DNA from: Streblospio benedicti
Taxonomy: Eukaryota > Annelida > Polychaeta > Spionida > Spionidae
Length of the DNA stretch: 64,000 bases
Direction: 5' to 3'
Assembly: GCA_019095985.1 (NCBI GenBank)
Contig: CM032667.1
Coordinates: 1,227,626 to 1,291,625, forward strand
Every line of letters starts with the position of its first letter. Position 1 is the stretch's first letter. The notes under the pieces are model-generated. The model worked only from the letters and a program-made list of their open reading frames with translations, did not search any database and was not told where the DNA came from. Positions 46,187 to 57,901 of this stretch are shown here, piece after piece. The position numbers were made by a program, and so were the translations under genes.

Positions 46187-49100
46187 CATGTAAAGGCTGT
46201 ATATCTCGGACCACTAGCCTAGGAACGCCGTGCCGCAGTGCCAGTAGAAGCAGAATTTCATTTTTTAGCAAATTTAGTCTAATCTCTAAAATAGTAAAAA
46301 TCATTTAGTATTATGGCAATGCCAATTGTAATTATGATAGGTCTACATGGCACATGCCTTTAAATGGTCATTTGGTGTATTGTCATCAATAGATACTGAT
46401 AAAGCACATTGCGTACTTACTTCTTCTACTACCACCTATATCCACTACTGCAAATTCTGCCTGCTAGTGTCTGCACAGTCTGATTTTTGTTTAGTTTTAC
46501 TGCAATCATTGACCTTGTTTTTCAAGGCTGCAGTTGCACGTAGACCATCGTCCCTTTTTTAAGAAACAAAAAAAGACTGTTTTCAACTAAACTCTTGATT
46601 GCGTTGTGACCACCGTATTTCAATCGGCCAAACGTCAGGACAGTTGCAAACTGATTTTTTATTTGTTACGGTTGCGTTATGATTATACAGGTTGAAAAAA
46701 AATGCCCCTAATCTCAGAATCTGACTGTCCTGACTGCTGCTTTACACAACGTACCTGTTAGACAAGTGACGGATTAGTGCGCTACCTGTCCGATGATGGC
46801 GCCAAAAATCTATGCCTTCCCACTATAGTGGATCCACCTGTTATGCATGATTGCTCCAGGCGAAACGTAAACATGGCTTTTCGGCAAATTAAAATATTGA
46901 TCTAAAAGTAAATGTGAATGAAGCAAGTATTGTTGGTTTATAGTTGACAACTTCATGATTTTAGGGTGTGATTAGGTAAGCTATTCCGTGAACGAGCTGA
47001 AGTGGATTAGAACCAACATCTGTGGATTATATTGGATTAATTAACACCTATGGGAAAACTGGTGCAGTTTTAAGTGTTCGTTCCATTCAGTCAATTGTAG
47101 AAATACCATATTTAGCGATAAAACATGCTTTTACTTAAACACAGTTGATCATATTGAGGAGGTTATTATGATTAGTTTTAATTATATGTTGAATGACTTG
47201 ATTGGGAAAGTCTACAATTTAATAGATAGAGGGGGGAATTGACCCACTTGATCTCAAAATGTCAATGAATTAATGTTACAAATCTCAATGCAAAAGCACT
47301 GTCCTCAAATCTCAATCAATTGATCTCAATGAATTGAAAGATCAAATCTCAATTCTCAATGAATTAAAAACCCAAATCTCAACTCTCACTAAATTTTATA
47401 TACTGCCCTCGCTACTGCTGTAGGACTAGGGAGTGGTGGGATCACCATCAACATAACATATAATAACAAGTTTATACATTGACTGATGTTTGGTATCGAA
47501 ATAAAACTTTACTTCCTATTGTGGAAGTTGTAATTTAAATATTCAATCTGCCATCCAATATGGTGTTTACTTTGCATTTTCTCATATTTTGTAAGTATTG
47601 CATGATTACATATATATACCTATTATCATTCATACATGTACTTCAATGGTGTATCAAACCTGTTAAAGAAAATTATCCTTCAAGCAATATCTTGATCATT
47701 GATGCTTGTGGGTATTTTTGAAATACATCATGAAAACAATAATGTAATAATCTGAATAGAAATTCATGATTTATACCTGAAACATTATCTTATACTGATC
47801 AATTATTTTTGTACTTGAAGTTGTTATCTTTTGGGTTTGAAATTTAATGATAAACTGATGTTTTTTTTTCTATGGCAATCGTAAATGATCAAAATGACAT
47901 GAATGATACTAACAAATTACAAGCATTACTACATTTGATATTTTCAAAACATTTTCTGTGAAACAACAGAGAATAATTTACCAAGAATGTTTGCATAACG
48001 TGTGTGAATTTGGGTGGGAAATTATTTGAGTTGAATATCTGTCAATATTTATTAGCTTCTCCCATTGAATACACAATACAAGTGTCTCGCCATGGATAGT
48101 CCATGACAAAATGATTTTTTAGAAAGTGAAAGTTTGAAGCAGAAATATCTTAAAAATTTGAGAAAATTAGAGGTCCGTTGTCCAAGTTAAGTAACTACAT
48201 TTATAGTTTGTAAACACCACAAGAACATTAAATTTCTCTCGTCATAGATCAATCACTCTCGATTCATAATTGACTGTCCTGAGTAATTGGTCAACTGATC
48301 TTGTTTCATTAACATTCAACATGTGTGAGTGGCTCAATAGAAATAATTGATTTTTTATTGGGAAGGATCAATAGATGAGTATTAGTGATTGATCGGGAAG
48401 TTCAGTATATTGGTTTATAAACAAAGCGCAAGGCGAAATAATGACATGATTTAGAGATGAAGGCATCTTTATGAGAACTGTATTACCATTGTCTTTGTAC
48501 TTATATATGATATTGTTATATATGGAATTGTGCTTTGACAGGAAGAAGTACATGTACCTGTTCTGTACAAACTAGTTGCAAGTAGCATGGATTCTTCATG
48601 TGTGTTTTTTATGTGTGTGTTTTTTCCAAGGTCTAAATAGGCTATGAATGAGTTGATCTAACAGTGCACATTTCATGTGACATCTTTTGCAATTATCAAT
48701 TTCGATATTCTTTTAATTTTATACTACACCATATAATATATATATATGAGCATCTGTACATTCAGGATCTCCACAGCATGGGATTGCAGCACACTATTTG
48801 AGAAGATCTTTACCTGAAACATAAAAGCTTACGTGGGATAAACAATACAACTTGGATAGACCAAGCACAAACAAGGTATTGCTACAATTCTACATGGGTA
48901 ATTTGCCTCTATCCATCATGGGAAAATCTTCGTTGATGGCAAATTAAAGTCTGTTTTGTAGTTTTTAACAAGTATCCTAGCTGGTTCTTCCTTGTCAATC
49001 TGTGGTGAAAATCCTTTTTAATAAATTATCTTTTTTACAACTTATATCTAATATCTTATATTATGTTGTTGTCCTTATAATATATATATGAAAGATTAAT

Positions 49101-49397
49101 TCTCATTACATGTTGACTGTATGTGCCAGTGATATGTGCCTTTAAGCACATTTTTACACACTCATTGGTTAGTGGTTACATATCTACTTATGTTGGTTCT
49201 GTCTGATGCGTATGCTCTTAACCTTTCCAAAAAGGAAGCGTTCATCACATAAAATAAGAACTAAATAAAGACCATACTACCAATGACTACTTCATGTTTA
49301 AAAAGTAATACAGATGTTTCCTTTAGCATCCGTCATATTACCTGTCACTTGGGTGTCTAATCTTCATTATGTTCACTACATTATACATGTTTCAATG
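46187..49397. other. intergenic DNA, no gene seen
   Basis: AT-rich. It includes a degenerate AATCTCAATGAATT repeat (about 47230-47395) and a short ATATAT run near 48739. No conserved frame. Confidence 0.55.
47230..47395. repeat. degenerate TCTCAATGAATT minisatellite
   Basis: Several imperfect units of AATCTCAATGAATTgaaa type in tandem. Confidence 0.55.
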
Positions 49398-49486
49398 TAC
49401 AGTAGAACCTCCAATTGAGACCACCTCTATAACAAGACCATTTAGGCCAGCCATTTTGTGGTCTTTAATGAGAGGTCACACTTTAC
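49398..49486 (+). mobile_element. pogo/Tigger-like MITE, copy 5 (short)
   Basis: Starts TACAGTAGAACCTCCAATT with GACCACCTCTATAA. Internally deleted relative to other copies. Confidence 0.6.
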
Positions 49487-49863
49487 ATGATTCAATCCAC
49501 AGAGGCACAATGCATTATGGATAACACTGGTACCTTGTTGAACAAATCCCTACTGTTTTTTCTAGTAATATGTACAAATATTTAAATTGATAGAATTGTT
49601 ACTAAACTCCTGAGCTAAAATTGTCTATTGCTCATAAATGTGCTATTTCAAACAATCAAAGTTTTAACAACATTTTATCAACAACAATAATTAGGAGGAG
49701 GAAACTACCAGTGTACATGTATGACATCTACCGGTGTATGTAAAATGAAATGTGTCGCGACACTCGCAACATGCGTTGTGGAAGTAGCAACGCGCACGCT
49801 CAGTTAGCTCAGTGTTGAACAAACCTTTTGTCAAAGGTGCGATTCAATCTGCTTGCAGACGGC

Positions 49864-52800
49864 ATGTCTGAGATGAATGGCCTGGACGTGCGGTCTCCGC
49901 TGGGCCACGCGGCCTACAGCATGCAGGGCACGGACGAGCGCTGGGTCCTCATCCAGGTCAACACCTTCACCAACTGGGTCAACGACCAGATCAGACACGT
50001 GAGCACGCTTTCTATGTATAATGCAAGTTCCTAAATGAAGACTTTGGTGATTGGTTTGTTTGAAAGTTTTGTGGATGAAGGTGAATTAGAAACTTCAGAG
50101 GTTTAAAATACGGTGGTTAGAAGTAGTTTTGTTCGAGGTCTAGGACCGCGCCTTGGTCAAGATTGTGTATTGTAGTATGGTTAGAATGAAATAAATCAAA
50201 TGCAGTCTAACAGGTTGTGCCATGCTCTATGGTAACCGCATATTAGTTAAGCACAGGTCAGGCAAGTGAACGTTAATGTCAGTGATGAACACCATCAGTG
50301 TTGTATGCTCCCCTGGGAAGTAAGAAAGGCAGTAGTAGTTCGACATTGAGACCAATGACCTGGTGTGAATGTAAAGTTGCTAGAGCATGATATCAGTAAA
50401 TTGAGACTCCAAACAAGCACATTTACATGTGTACCTTCTACTCTACACATAATTGCAAATGACTTTTATATAGCTAGATGATTGCATTCTTAAAAATCCA
50501 TCAAAGTATTTATGGAATTGACAGTATGGCCTCTGATGATGTCGTTTGCTATACATTTGAAATATCAAGACCGTTGTTTATACCGTATACGACCATCCAA
50601 ACATCCATGGCCTATTAGCTTGAAAAATGTCAGATATTGGTTGCATAGAGCATTACTCAATGGGACTCCCAAAACACGGGCACATGCATCGTAGAGGGTA
50701 GAAGCCAACTGAGACTAATCAGTGGCCGTATTCTTTCTCTATTGTAGTAGGTAAACAATGAAGGGGAAAAGAAAGAATATGTCCACTGATAAGTCGCAGT
50801 TGGCCTCTACCTTCTATGATGCATGTGCCCTTGTCCCAAAACCAGTGCGTAGAAGTTGAACTATCCCTAAATTGGCTTGCAGCACGACATGAAGGTTGAG
50901 AACCTGCAGACGGACCTGTGTGATGGCATCAAGCTTTGCCTCACTATGGAGAATCTGCAGGGCAAGCGGGTCGGCCGCGTCATCCGCAAGCCCATGAACC
51001 AGCACCACTACCTGGAGAACGTCAACCTCGCCCTGCGGGCCATGACCAACGACGGCATCAAGCTGGTCAATATAGGTAGGCGCACTTGACGCCGATTATT
51101 GAGGCTAGTTTGCTGTTAAGTTTCTCGTGCTTTTTTTTTTGCTAATTTGGGAATGTTTATGTTTGGGTATGGATGCCAACGAGTGTATTTACTGTTGTTC
51201 TTGAACCAACTCAGTAGTTAAGTAGAAATTGAAAAATGTGAAACTTATTTTAGTTGTAGTTTTTCTAATGGGGTTTCTTTTTTGTGTCATGATAGTGCCT
51301 TGTGGTAATTATAAAAGATAAAAGAATTGTAAAATGTGCATTTTTAATGGTATGTACAGCAGCGTGTTTCTGAAAAAGGCCAACAATCTTGTGTGTGTCG
51401 TCATTTTATGACCAGAAAGAAATGACAATGCTAGGTAAGTTTATGACTGTCCTTTTGGCTTTCAGTCATCAGAGGCATCAGTAAGTGCCATCATATGAAT
51501 CAAGTTGATTTGTGGGTTTTGTGTGAATTGGGCATGATTCATATTTATCGGCAGTGGTGTGGTTTTTCTCGTATTGATTATGCATGGTAGATGAAATTGA
51601 TATATCTGTGACCATGAAAAGGGCCTAAGATATGATTACAAATTAGAATTTTGGTTTGATTTGTGATATGATATATGATGGTTACAAAAATACCACCACA
51701 GTTTTAAAAATATCATTTACATTTTGTGAAATGTCCCGTTTCTATGTAATCTGTAGGACATGAAGCAGAAAGTTAATGATGTAACTCTGTCTTAACAATT
51801 GTAGTCCAAGTATCTGGAAATAACAGATCTGCACAACCATTGAAATCTACCAGGCATTTAATATATTTAAGGTCATAAAATTATGCATGCGTAACAAGGA
51901 GTTGTTTGAATATATGGTATAATGTCTATAATATAAATTACTAGTAACTGGTCATCTATTTTTGACCAATGGTCATCTTTTAGAATATGTTATATCATTT
52001 AAAACTACAAATAAAGATTTTATAGAATTGAACACATGAACTTATGTAGTAATAATATGATTTTGACTTCTGATAAACCAATTTTACACCTTTTTTCATC
52101 TAAGATATATCTTTCCCCATAGAACTATTGCTTAAAGATAAATAAATTATCATTTGATGTGAATATTCATACATACATACATGTATACATCTGGCTATTA
52201 CGTCTGCCTGAAATCAAATTTACGGGAGTGATTTTTCACAGGTGTGTGCACTTACAACTATCAGTCTCGCTATGTGGTTATTATGCTGTTGCAGTCTATT
52301 TCAAATTATGGATGAATAGAGGAGAAAACGTTATGATGATAATTTATTAACTTGATATAATAGTATCAGTTGGTCAGTTAACCATTCCATGACGCCATTG
52401 TAATTTGCTACATGCAAAAAGCATTGCTGGAGGCTCATAGTAAATAAATGCAAATACCACTGTGGTTCACTTGTAATTGTTTTTAATGTCATGGGTCATT
52501 TTGTAAAATGAATAAAATGACATGCAATCATTCTAGCAATGTAAGAATCAAGTCCTTTCTGTTGCTATGGGATCCGTATTAAATAGCAGCATGGCTCCTG
52601 AATCGAGAATGGCTCAAAAAAGTGATAACAAAGTCATTTGATATATTTTACTAGAAGTTTAATAGTTTCTGGATTCATAATATGTACATGTAGATACCAA
52701 CATTATGTTGGTGACAAAGAAACTTACATTTTATATACACAAAGTGCTAAGTTTCGGGGAAATGTTTCCCCTTCAACTGGCAAGTGCGCAGATCTCTTGC

Positions 52801-55800
52801 GCATGTTCTTGTTCATTTTCATGTTCATATTCATGTTCTTCTCATAAACCTTTCAATACGCTAAGAACATATCCGATCCCTTAAAAACTGAAAAACTTGT
52901 GGCGTAGTGTACTAGATTGCGTGCCCCGAATGTCAGGAGGAATACATTGGTGAGACAGGTCGGAACTTAGGAAAAAGACTGTCTGAACATATGGACAAGA
53001 ACTGCCGTGCCTCAGCAATCCAAATCCACGTGCAAAAGATGGGACATTTATTTTATATTTGCCCTGGCCATGAGTTGCTGAGTGTTTTTTCCCTAACGGT
53101 TTTGGTTTAGACCGTGGATCCCACCCGTGGGCATCATAAGGGGTGGTTAAATACAATACTCACCACACACCTGGCTTGCTTAATGCTTATAATAATATAT
53201 ATCAGTTCATGCACGTTCTTGTATTGAAAATTCTATTTAACTACCCATTTTGATGATGAGGTCCGTGGCTTAACATAGAGCAAGAACATTAATTTCTGTG
53301 AAACAATATTTTATCCTAAATATTTTGCATATATGTATTGATTGATACCATAATACTACAAGCCTCTTTCCATGATTATAATGATGCATAGATAAACTGT
53401 ATGTAATGCAGGCTCCGAGGACATCGTCAATGGCAACCTGCGCCTCATTCTGGGTCTCATCTGGCGCCTCATCCTCAAGTACCAGATCAGCCAGAGCAAG
53501 GTGCTGCTTTGTTTCAATCAGTATCTAATTTGTGTTTCATGGGGTGTTACCGTTACCCTGGGTTATGAGTTTGAGTCCTGTCAGGGCCACTAGATTGTGA
53601 TTGCTATAGATAATTGAGTTAGACTATTAGAACTTTTAAATTCTATTTGTTACCCTCTGTTTCACATTGTACTTCACTTGTAAATATATATAAAAAAAAA
53701 AATGTTGAACCCGGCTCAAGGGATGCAAACCTGTAAAGATGTTTAAAAACCCACAATGCGTACTTTTCAGGGATGAGTATGCATTAAGAAAGATGGCACT
53801 AGAGAGATGTGTGAGAATATATTGTTCAATGCGTTATGAACTTGATATGTGGTGTTCTGTCTCTAATGCATTATGTCTATACTAAATGGATTTTGTTTCT
53901 GTATATTGAATATATAAACCTGTATTTCACGATAAAAAAAGGAAAACAAAAGCTCATAACTTAGTACAGACGTCAACGCCCTAACCCATTAGTTCAACTA
54001 TCAATTAAAATTCTCAGTATATGTTAACTTTTTTATTGACTCATATTGTTCCTATACATGTTTGTACATACATACTTATAACCATGTATATATATTCATG
54101 TATTTATGTCAACATATACACACTTGTAACGTCTTTAAATGTTTGAAGTAATAAAATCTTACTCAAATCAAACAAAAGCTCTATGTTTACCTGCAGGTGC
54201 CCCCCAAGAAGCTGATGCTGGCGTGGCTCAATGCCGTGGTGCCCGAGTGCGAGATCTCAAACTTCAACACGGACTGGAACGACGGCATCGCACTGCAGTA
54301 AGTCCCACCGGCAGGAAAACCTCCAATCATCACCTCTCTATTAGGACCACCTCTATGATGAGACCATTTCTCATGGGCCTAAACATTGAAAATGAGACTA
54401 CTATGAATTTCCATAATGAAACCCACGTCTCTATTGAAACCATTTTAAGCCAGCCTCTAGGTGGTCTTACCTAAGAGGTTCTTTTGTAAACAGCACAGGG
54501 TCTGAAAAAGTATAAGTCACATCCTGGTGGCCATCATCAATATGTTGTCAAAAAAATTTTTATACTGCGGGGTCACTCTAAATTGTGTTTATTATGAAAA
54601 CTTGGTCGGAGTCACGATGCCATGATGAGAGATTTGAATGGGAGGTGAGGGATGAGGTGGGGTTATAAGAGGTTAAAGGCAATCGTGGCAGCAGATAAAT
54701 GTACAGTAGCTATGTCACATTAACTCAGGTTGTGGCCTTAAATGATAAACTCAGTCTTATATATGAGAATGTTGGTAGAGTGAAATATTTATAATAATCA
54801 ACTATAAATCTGCTGTTAGACATTAAGAAAGGCATCTGAGTAGGTTTTCCCTTCCATTTATAAAGAAACCACGTGCTAGGAAATTCTTTCTAAATGATAA
54901 CTATCATTCTGTATGTTGAAGTGTACTAAAAACAAAAATATTAAATAGAACAATGCTGACTACATTTTCAAGTTCAGGATAAATTCTGGCTTTGAAGTTT
55001 ATGATATAGATAATTTAGTTTGAAAATTTATCAAATTTTATGCAGCTATGGGTGATGTCTTTTAGTGTAGTTTTCATATTGATTTCCATTTTCTTTTTCA
55101 GATATATTAGAAATAATGAAATCGTGGTTAGGTCTGCTATTATATAAATAATTGTTTCATAAATTTCACATCTTTCTATTATGATTCAAATATTTTCAGT
55201 GCGCTAATTGAGTACTGCAAACCTGGCACCTCCCCCAACTGGAGACAGCTAGATCGCAGAGACAGGTATGACATTCTCGTGTTAGTGATCTTAGAAGTAT
55301 CAGTTTTACTGGGAAATGATGGACCAGTCATGCTAAATAGAATTATATTGGTGAATTGCAATGATTTTTAAGACTTTTTTTCTCACTACATCCTAGTGTT
55401 GGTAACTGCCGGGCAGGAATGCAGCTGGCCAAAGACACATTCAACATTCCCATGGTTGTTTCCCCAGAGAACTTGGCCAGTCCCGACCTAGATGAGCTGT
55501 CTGGCATGACCTACTTGTCCTACTTTATGAAGGTCAGTTGCTTCAGCTTAAATTTCTTGTGTTTCAGGACATCAAAAAATCTACCAGTAAGTATTATATC
55601 AAATACCTACAGGTAATTTATTGAAATGTGTAGAATCGTTTTTTTTTTAAATGTTTTCAGATGTTCATGTTTGTTGCTTTTGAAGTGACTATCTTTTGCC
55701 ATAGTGTCTCTGATATAATTGTTGCTACTTCATTGCAGTGTTTGATCAAAGACAAGGATGGTTTTTAAATGAGAACCTGATAATGTAATTTTACTATGAT

Positions 55801-56952
55801 GAATCCATATGCTATAAATTCTATTTATAAAGATATATTATTTTGTTATTTACCAGTTTTGAAAGTTTTTGTTTTACTTTTAAATATTATTTGTCTCAAT
55901 TCTCTTCCATTGTACCAGTCAATATTACCTCTTATAAGTATAATTGACGCAATCTTTGCTGTTTAGTCACAAGTTTACAATGGACAAAAAGTAATTTAAT
56001 CATAATCTCTTACAATTTGGTTTCAAGGAATTATAATCTTTATATTTTTTCTTTTCACGAAAAATCTCTTTTTAACATTGAGTGAGATACTCATTTTGAT
56101 ATGTATTGATAATTTGGTAATAGATTTTCCTATACGATGGATTTTAATGATTTGTATTGTTAAGTTCACTATGTATTATATTTTTTTTTTTTTCTCTTAT
56201 AATTCTAAGATTAAAGTTTTTAGTTTGTTTTTTGTTTCATTTTTATTTCATTTTAGCATGATTCAGTCATTTTGAGTTCATTGATGTTTAAAGTATTTTC
56301 AATTGGGCAATATTTAAAAATTTCTTGAAATAATGCATGGAAATTTAATTAGTACTATCACTTATTACCATTTTAAAATTTTGCCTCTGTCATAAACATT
56401 TTATATGACACTATTATTATCAATATTATTAAGTCTTGTTTTTACATAAAGTATAGGCCTATTTTGATTTCATTTTAAATGTAACATGGGAAAAAGAAAG
56501 AATGAATAATGAATAAAAAAGGAGATAAATTTGTCTCACTGTACATTCATGGGTTTAAATTCTTCTTTCAATCAAATACTTAGCTGACACAAACCTTAGA
56601 TCATGTCCTAATATGTTGCTTATGTATATCATCCTGCATCAAGGTCTACTATGGCAACAGACATTTCATTTCTAACATAGTATCTTTTAAGTGGTTTTTA
56701 TTTATCACATGGATTATATTTTCAATTATACACATATAACTTGTTTCTATGATATAATTTTATTTAATTATTTAATTTATTAACCTGTGATATATTCAGA
56801 TATTTATGTGATAAACAAAGTAAATCTAATCAAAAAACAAAATTTGAACATGGAATATTGATGTTATCTTTCAGGTGGATTCGCCTGGTTACCATGCCAC
56901 CTTACGCTGGGTCCAGAATCAGATCCCTGCACGACATGTCTCCAACTTTCAG
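49864..56952 (+). CDS. filamin/jitterbug-like actin-binding protein (N-terminal part)
   Basis: Actin-crosslinking cytoskeletal protein. Exons: 49864-49998, 50883-51075, 53412-53500, 54197-54297, 55200-55265, 55397-55532 and 56875-56952, all in phase. CH1 shows QVNTFTNWVNDQI, LQTDLCDGIKLC, LENVNLAL and VNGNLRLILGLIWRLILKYQI. CH2 shows KKLMLAWLNAVVPE, ISNFNTDWNDGIAL, LIEYCKPGTSPNWRQLD, AKDTFNIP and DELSGMTYLSYFMK. This is the tandem actin-binding domain of filamins. The last exon (VDSPGYHATLRWVQNQIP) starts a third CH domain, a layout known in Drosophila jitterbug. That domain and the Ig repeats are missing: no later exon is seen before opposite-strand genes begin at 57.9 kb. Start ATG 49864 follows a possible acceptor, so a 5' non-coding exon may exist. 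Confidence 0.85.
50345..50435 (+). mobile_element. SINE 3' part
   Basis: CCAATGACCTGGTGTGAATG and following bases match the 3' half of the SINE at 57075-57440. Confidence 0.5.
50676..50834 (+). mobile_element. MITE with GGGCACATGCATC ends and 8-bp duplication
   Basis: The ends read ACGGGCACATGCATC and GATGCATGTGCCCTTGT. CCCAAAAC lies outside both ends (50668-50675 and 50835-50842). hAT-like by duplication length. It sits 48 bp before filamin exon 2. Confidence 0.75.
52905..53060 (+). mobile_element. Penelope-like element fragment (GIY-YIG domain)
   Basis: A frame reads CPECQEEYIGETGRNLGKRLSEHM then IQIHVQKMGH. This matches the GIY-YIG endonuclease end of Penelope-like retroelements (YIGET-x3-L-x2-RL-x-EH). 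No reverse transcriptase is seen nearby; an old fragment in a filamin intron. Confidence 0.65.
54311..54488 (+). mobile_element. pogo/Tigger-like MITE, copy 6
   Basis: Starts GCAGGAAAACCTCCAATCA and ends AGAGGTTCTTTTGTA. It begins only 14 bp after the end of a filamin exon. Confidence 0.6.
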
Positions 56953-57074
56953 GTATCTTCAATGTCTCACTTTTATGTCATGTTTATTTGTGCACAGAGT
57001 AAGAATTAGTTTCCATAGTTATTATGTAGAATATAAATTATATCCATCTATATAAAAACGTGTGTTGTAATTGT

Positions 57075-57440
57075 AAAACAATGAATTGTGTGCTTCTGTG
57101 GCCAAGTGATAGGGAGTTGGACTCTTGACCAGAAGGTAGTGGGTTCGATTCCCGGTTGGGTCTGATGGTGGGTGTTGAGCAAACTCATCCCTAACGCAGT
57201 TGCACACTGCTCCGTGGCACCTACATGTTAATTAGGTACAGGTCATTGGGTTGAAAGAGTGAGTGTGAGTGATCATGTTGGTGATTAGCATTGTGTGCTG
57301 AATCCAATCTGCTACCGATGCAAGCATATGAGAAATGATCAATTGATGATCAATAAGTGGGCTAATGACCTGGTGTAAATTGTAAAGTTGTAAGAGCAAG
57401 ACTTGGATCACGACTATAAACCACTACATTTACATTTTAT
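57075..57440 (+). mobile_element. tRNA-derived SINE
   Basis: The head has TGGCCAAGTGATAGGGAG (box-A-like) and GGTTCGATTCC (box B) spaced as in a tRNA. A core and tail follow, ending near TTTACATTTTAT. The antisense frame GNRTHYLLVKSPT is typical of tRNA-type SINEs. Not a functional tRNA gene: the acceptor stem does not pair. Confidence 0.7.
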
Positions 57441-57901
57441 ATTTAATTAAAATTATTCAGACTTGATAATTGTATAGGATTGTATTGCTAGTTGACATTC
57501 ACACTTACTCTACTTGTAAAAGCAAATGAGGGCAACCCATGATAATAGATGAATGGAATATGACATTATAAAATATCAAGATATTGAACAATCAAACAAC
57601 AATGGATGTATATTTCAAATAGTGCAAGTAAGAACTTGATGAATGATAAATATTATCATTCATTATAGTAGCAACGGCACCAAACAACATTTTATATGTA
57701 TCATTATTCTGCCATGAGCACTGGTCAATAAATTGTTTTGTAAACGTATTCATGTTATCAATGTGATAATATGACAACAAAACTATTTTTATTATTCATG
57801 TCAGAGGAAATGTGGGCATCAATAAATGTTCGTAGGAGAATTTTTTGCCAGGTAAGGCAACTACTAGTTCAGAATTCACTAAAAAAAGTCTATCACATGA
57901 T

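Noticed and set aside
57100-57175. Possible tRNA gene
   Set aside because: Box A and B are present, but the arms do not pair as a mature tRNA and a SINE core follows.
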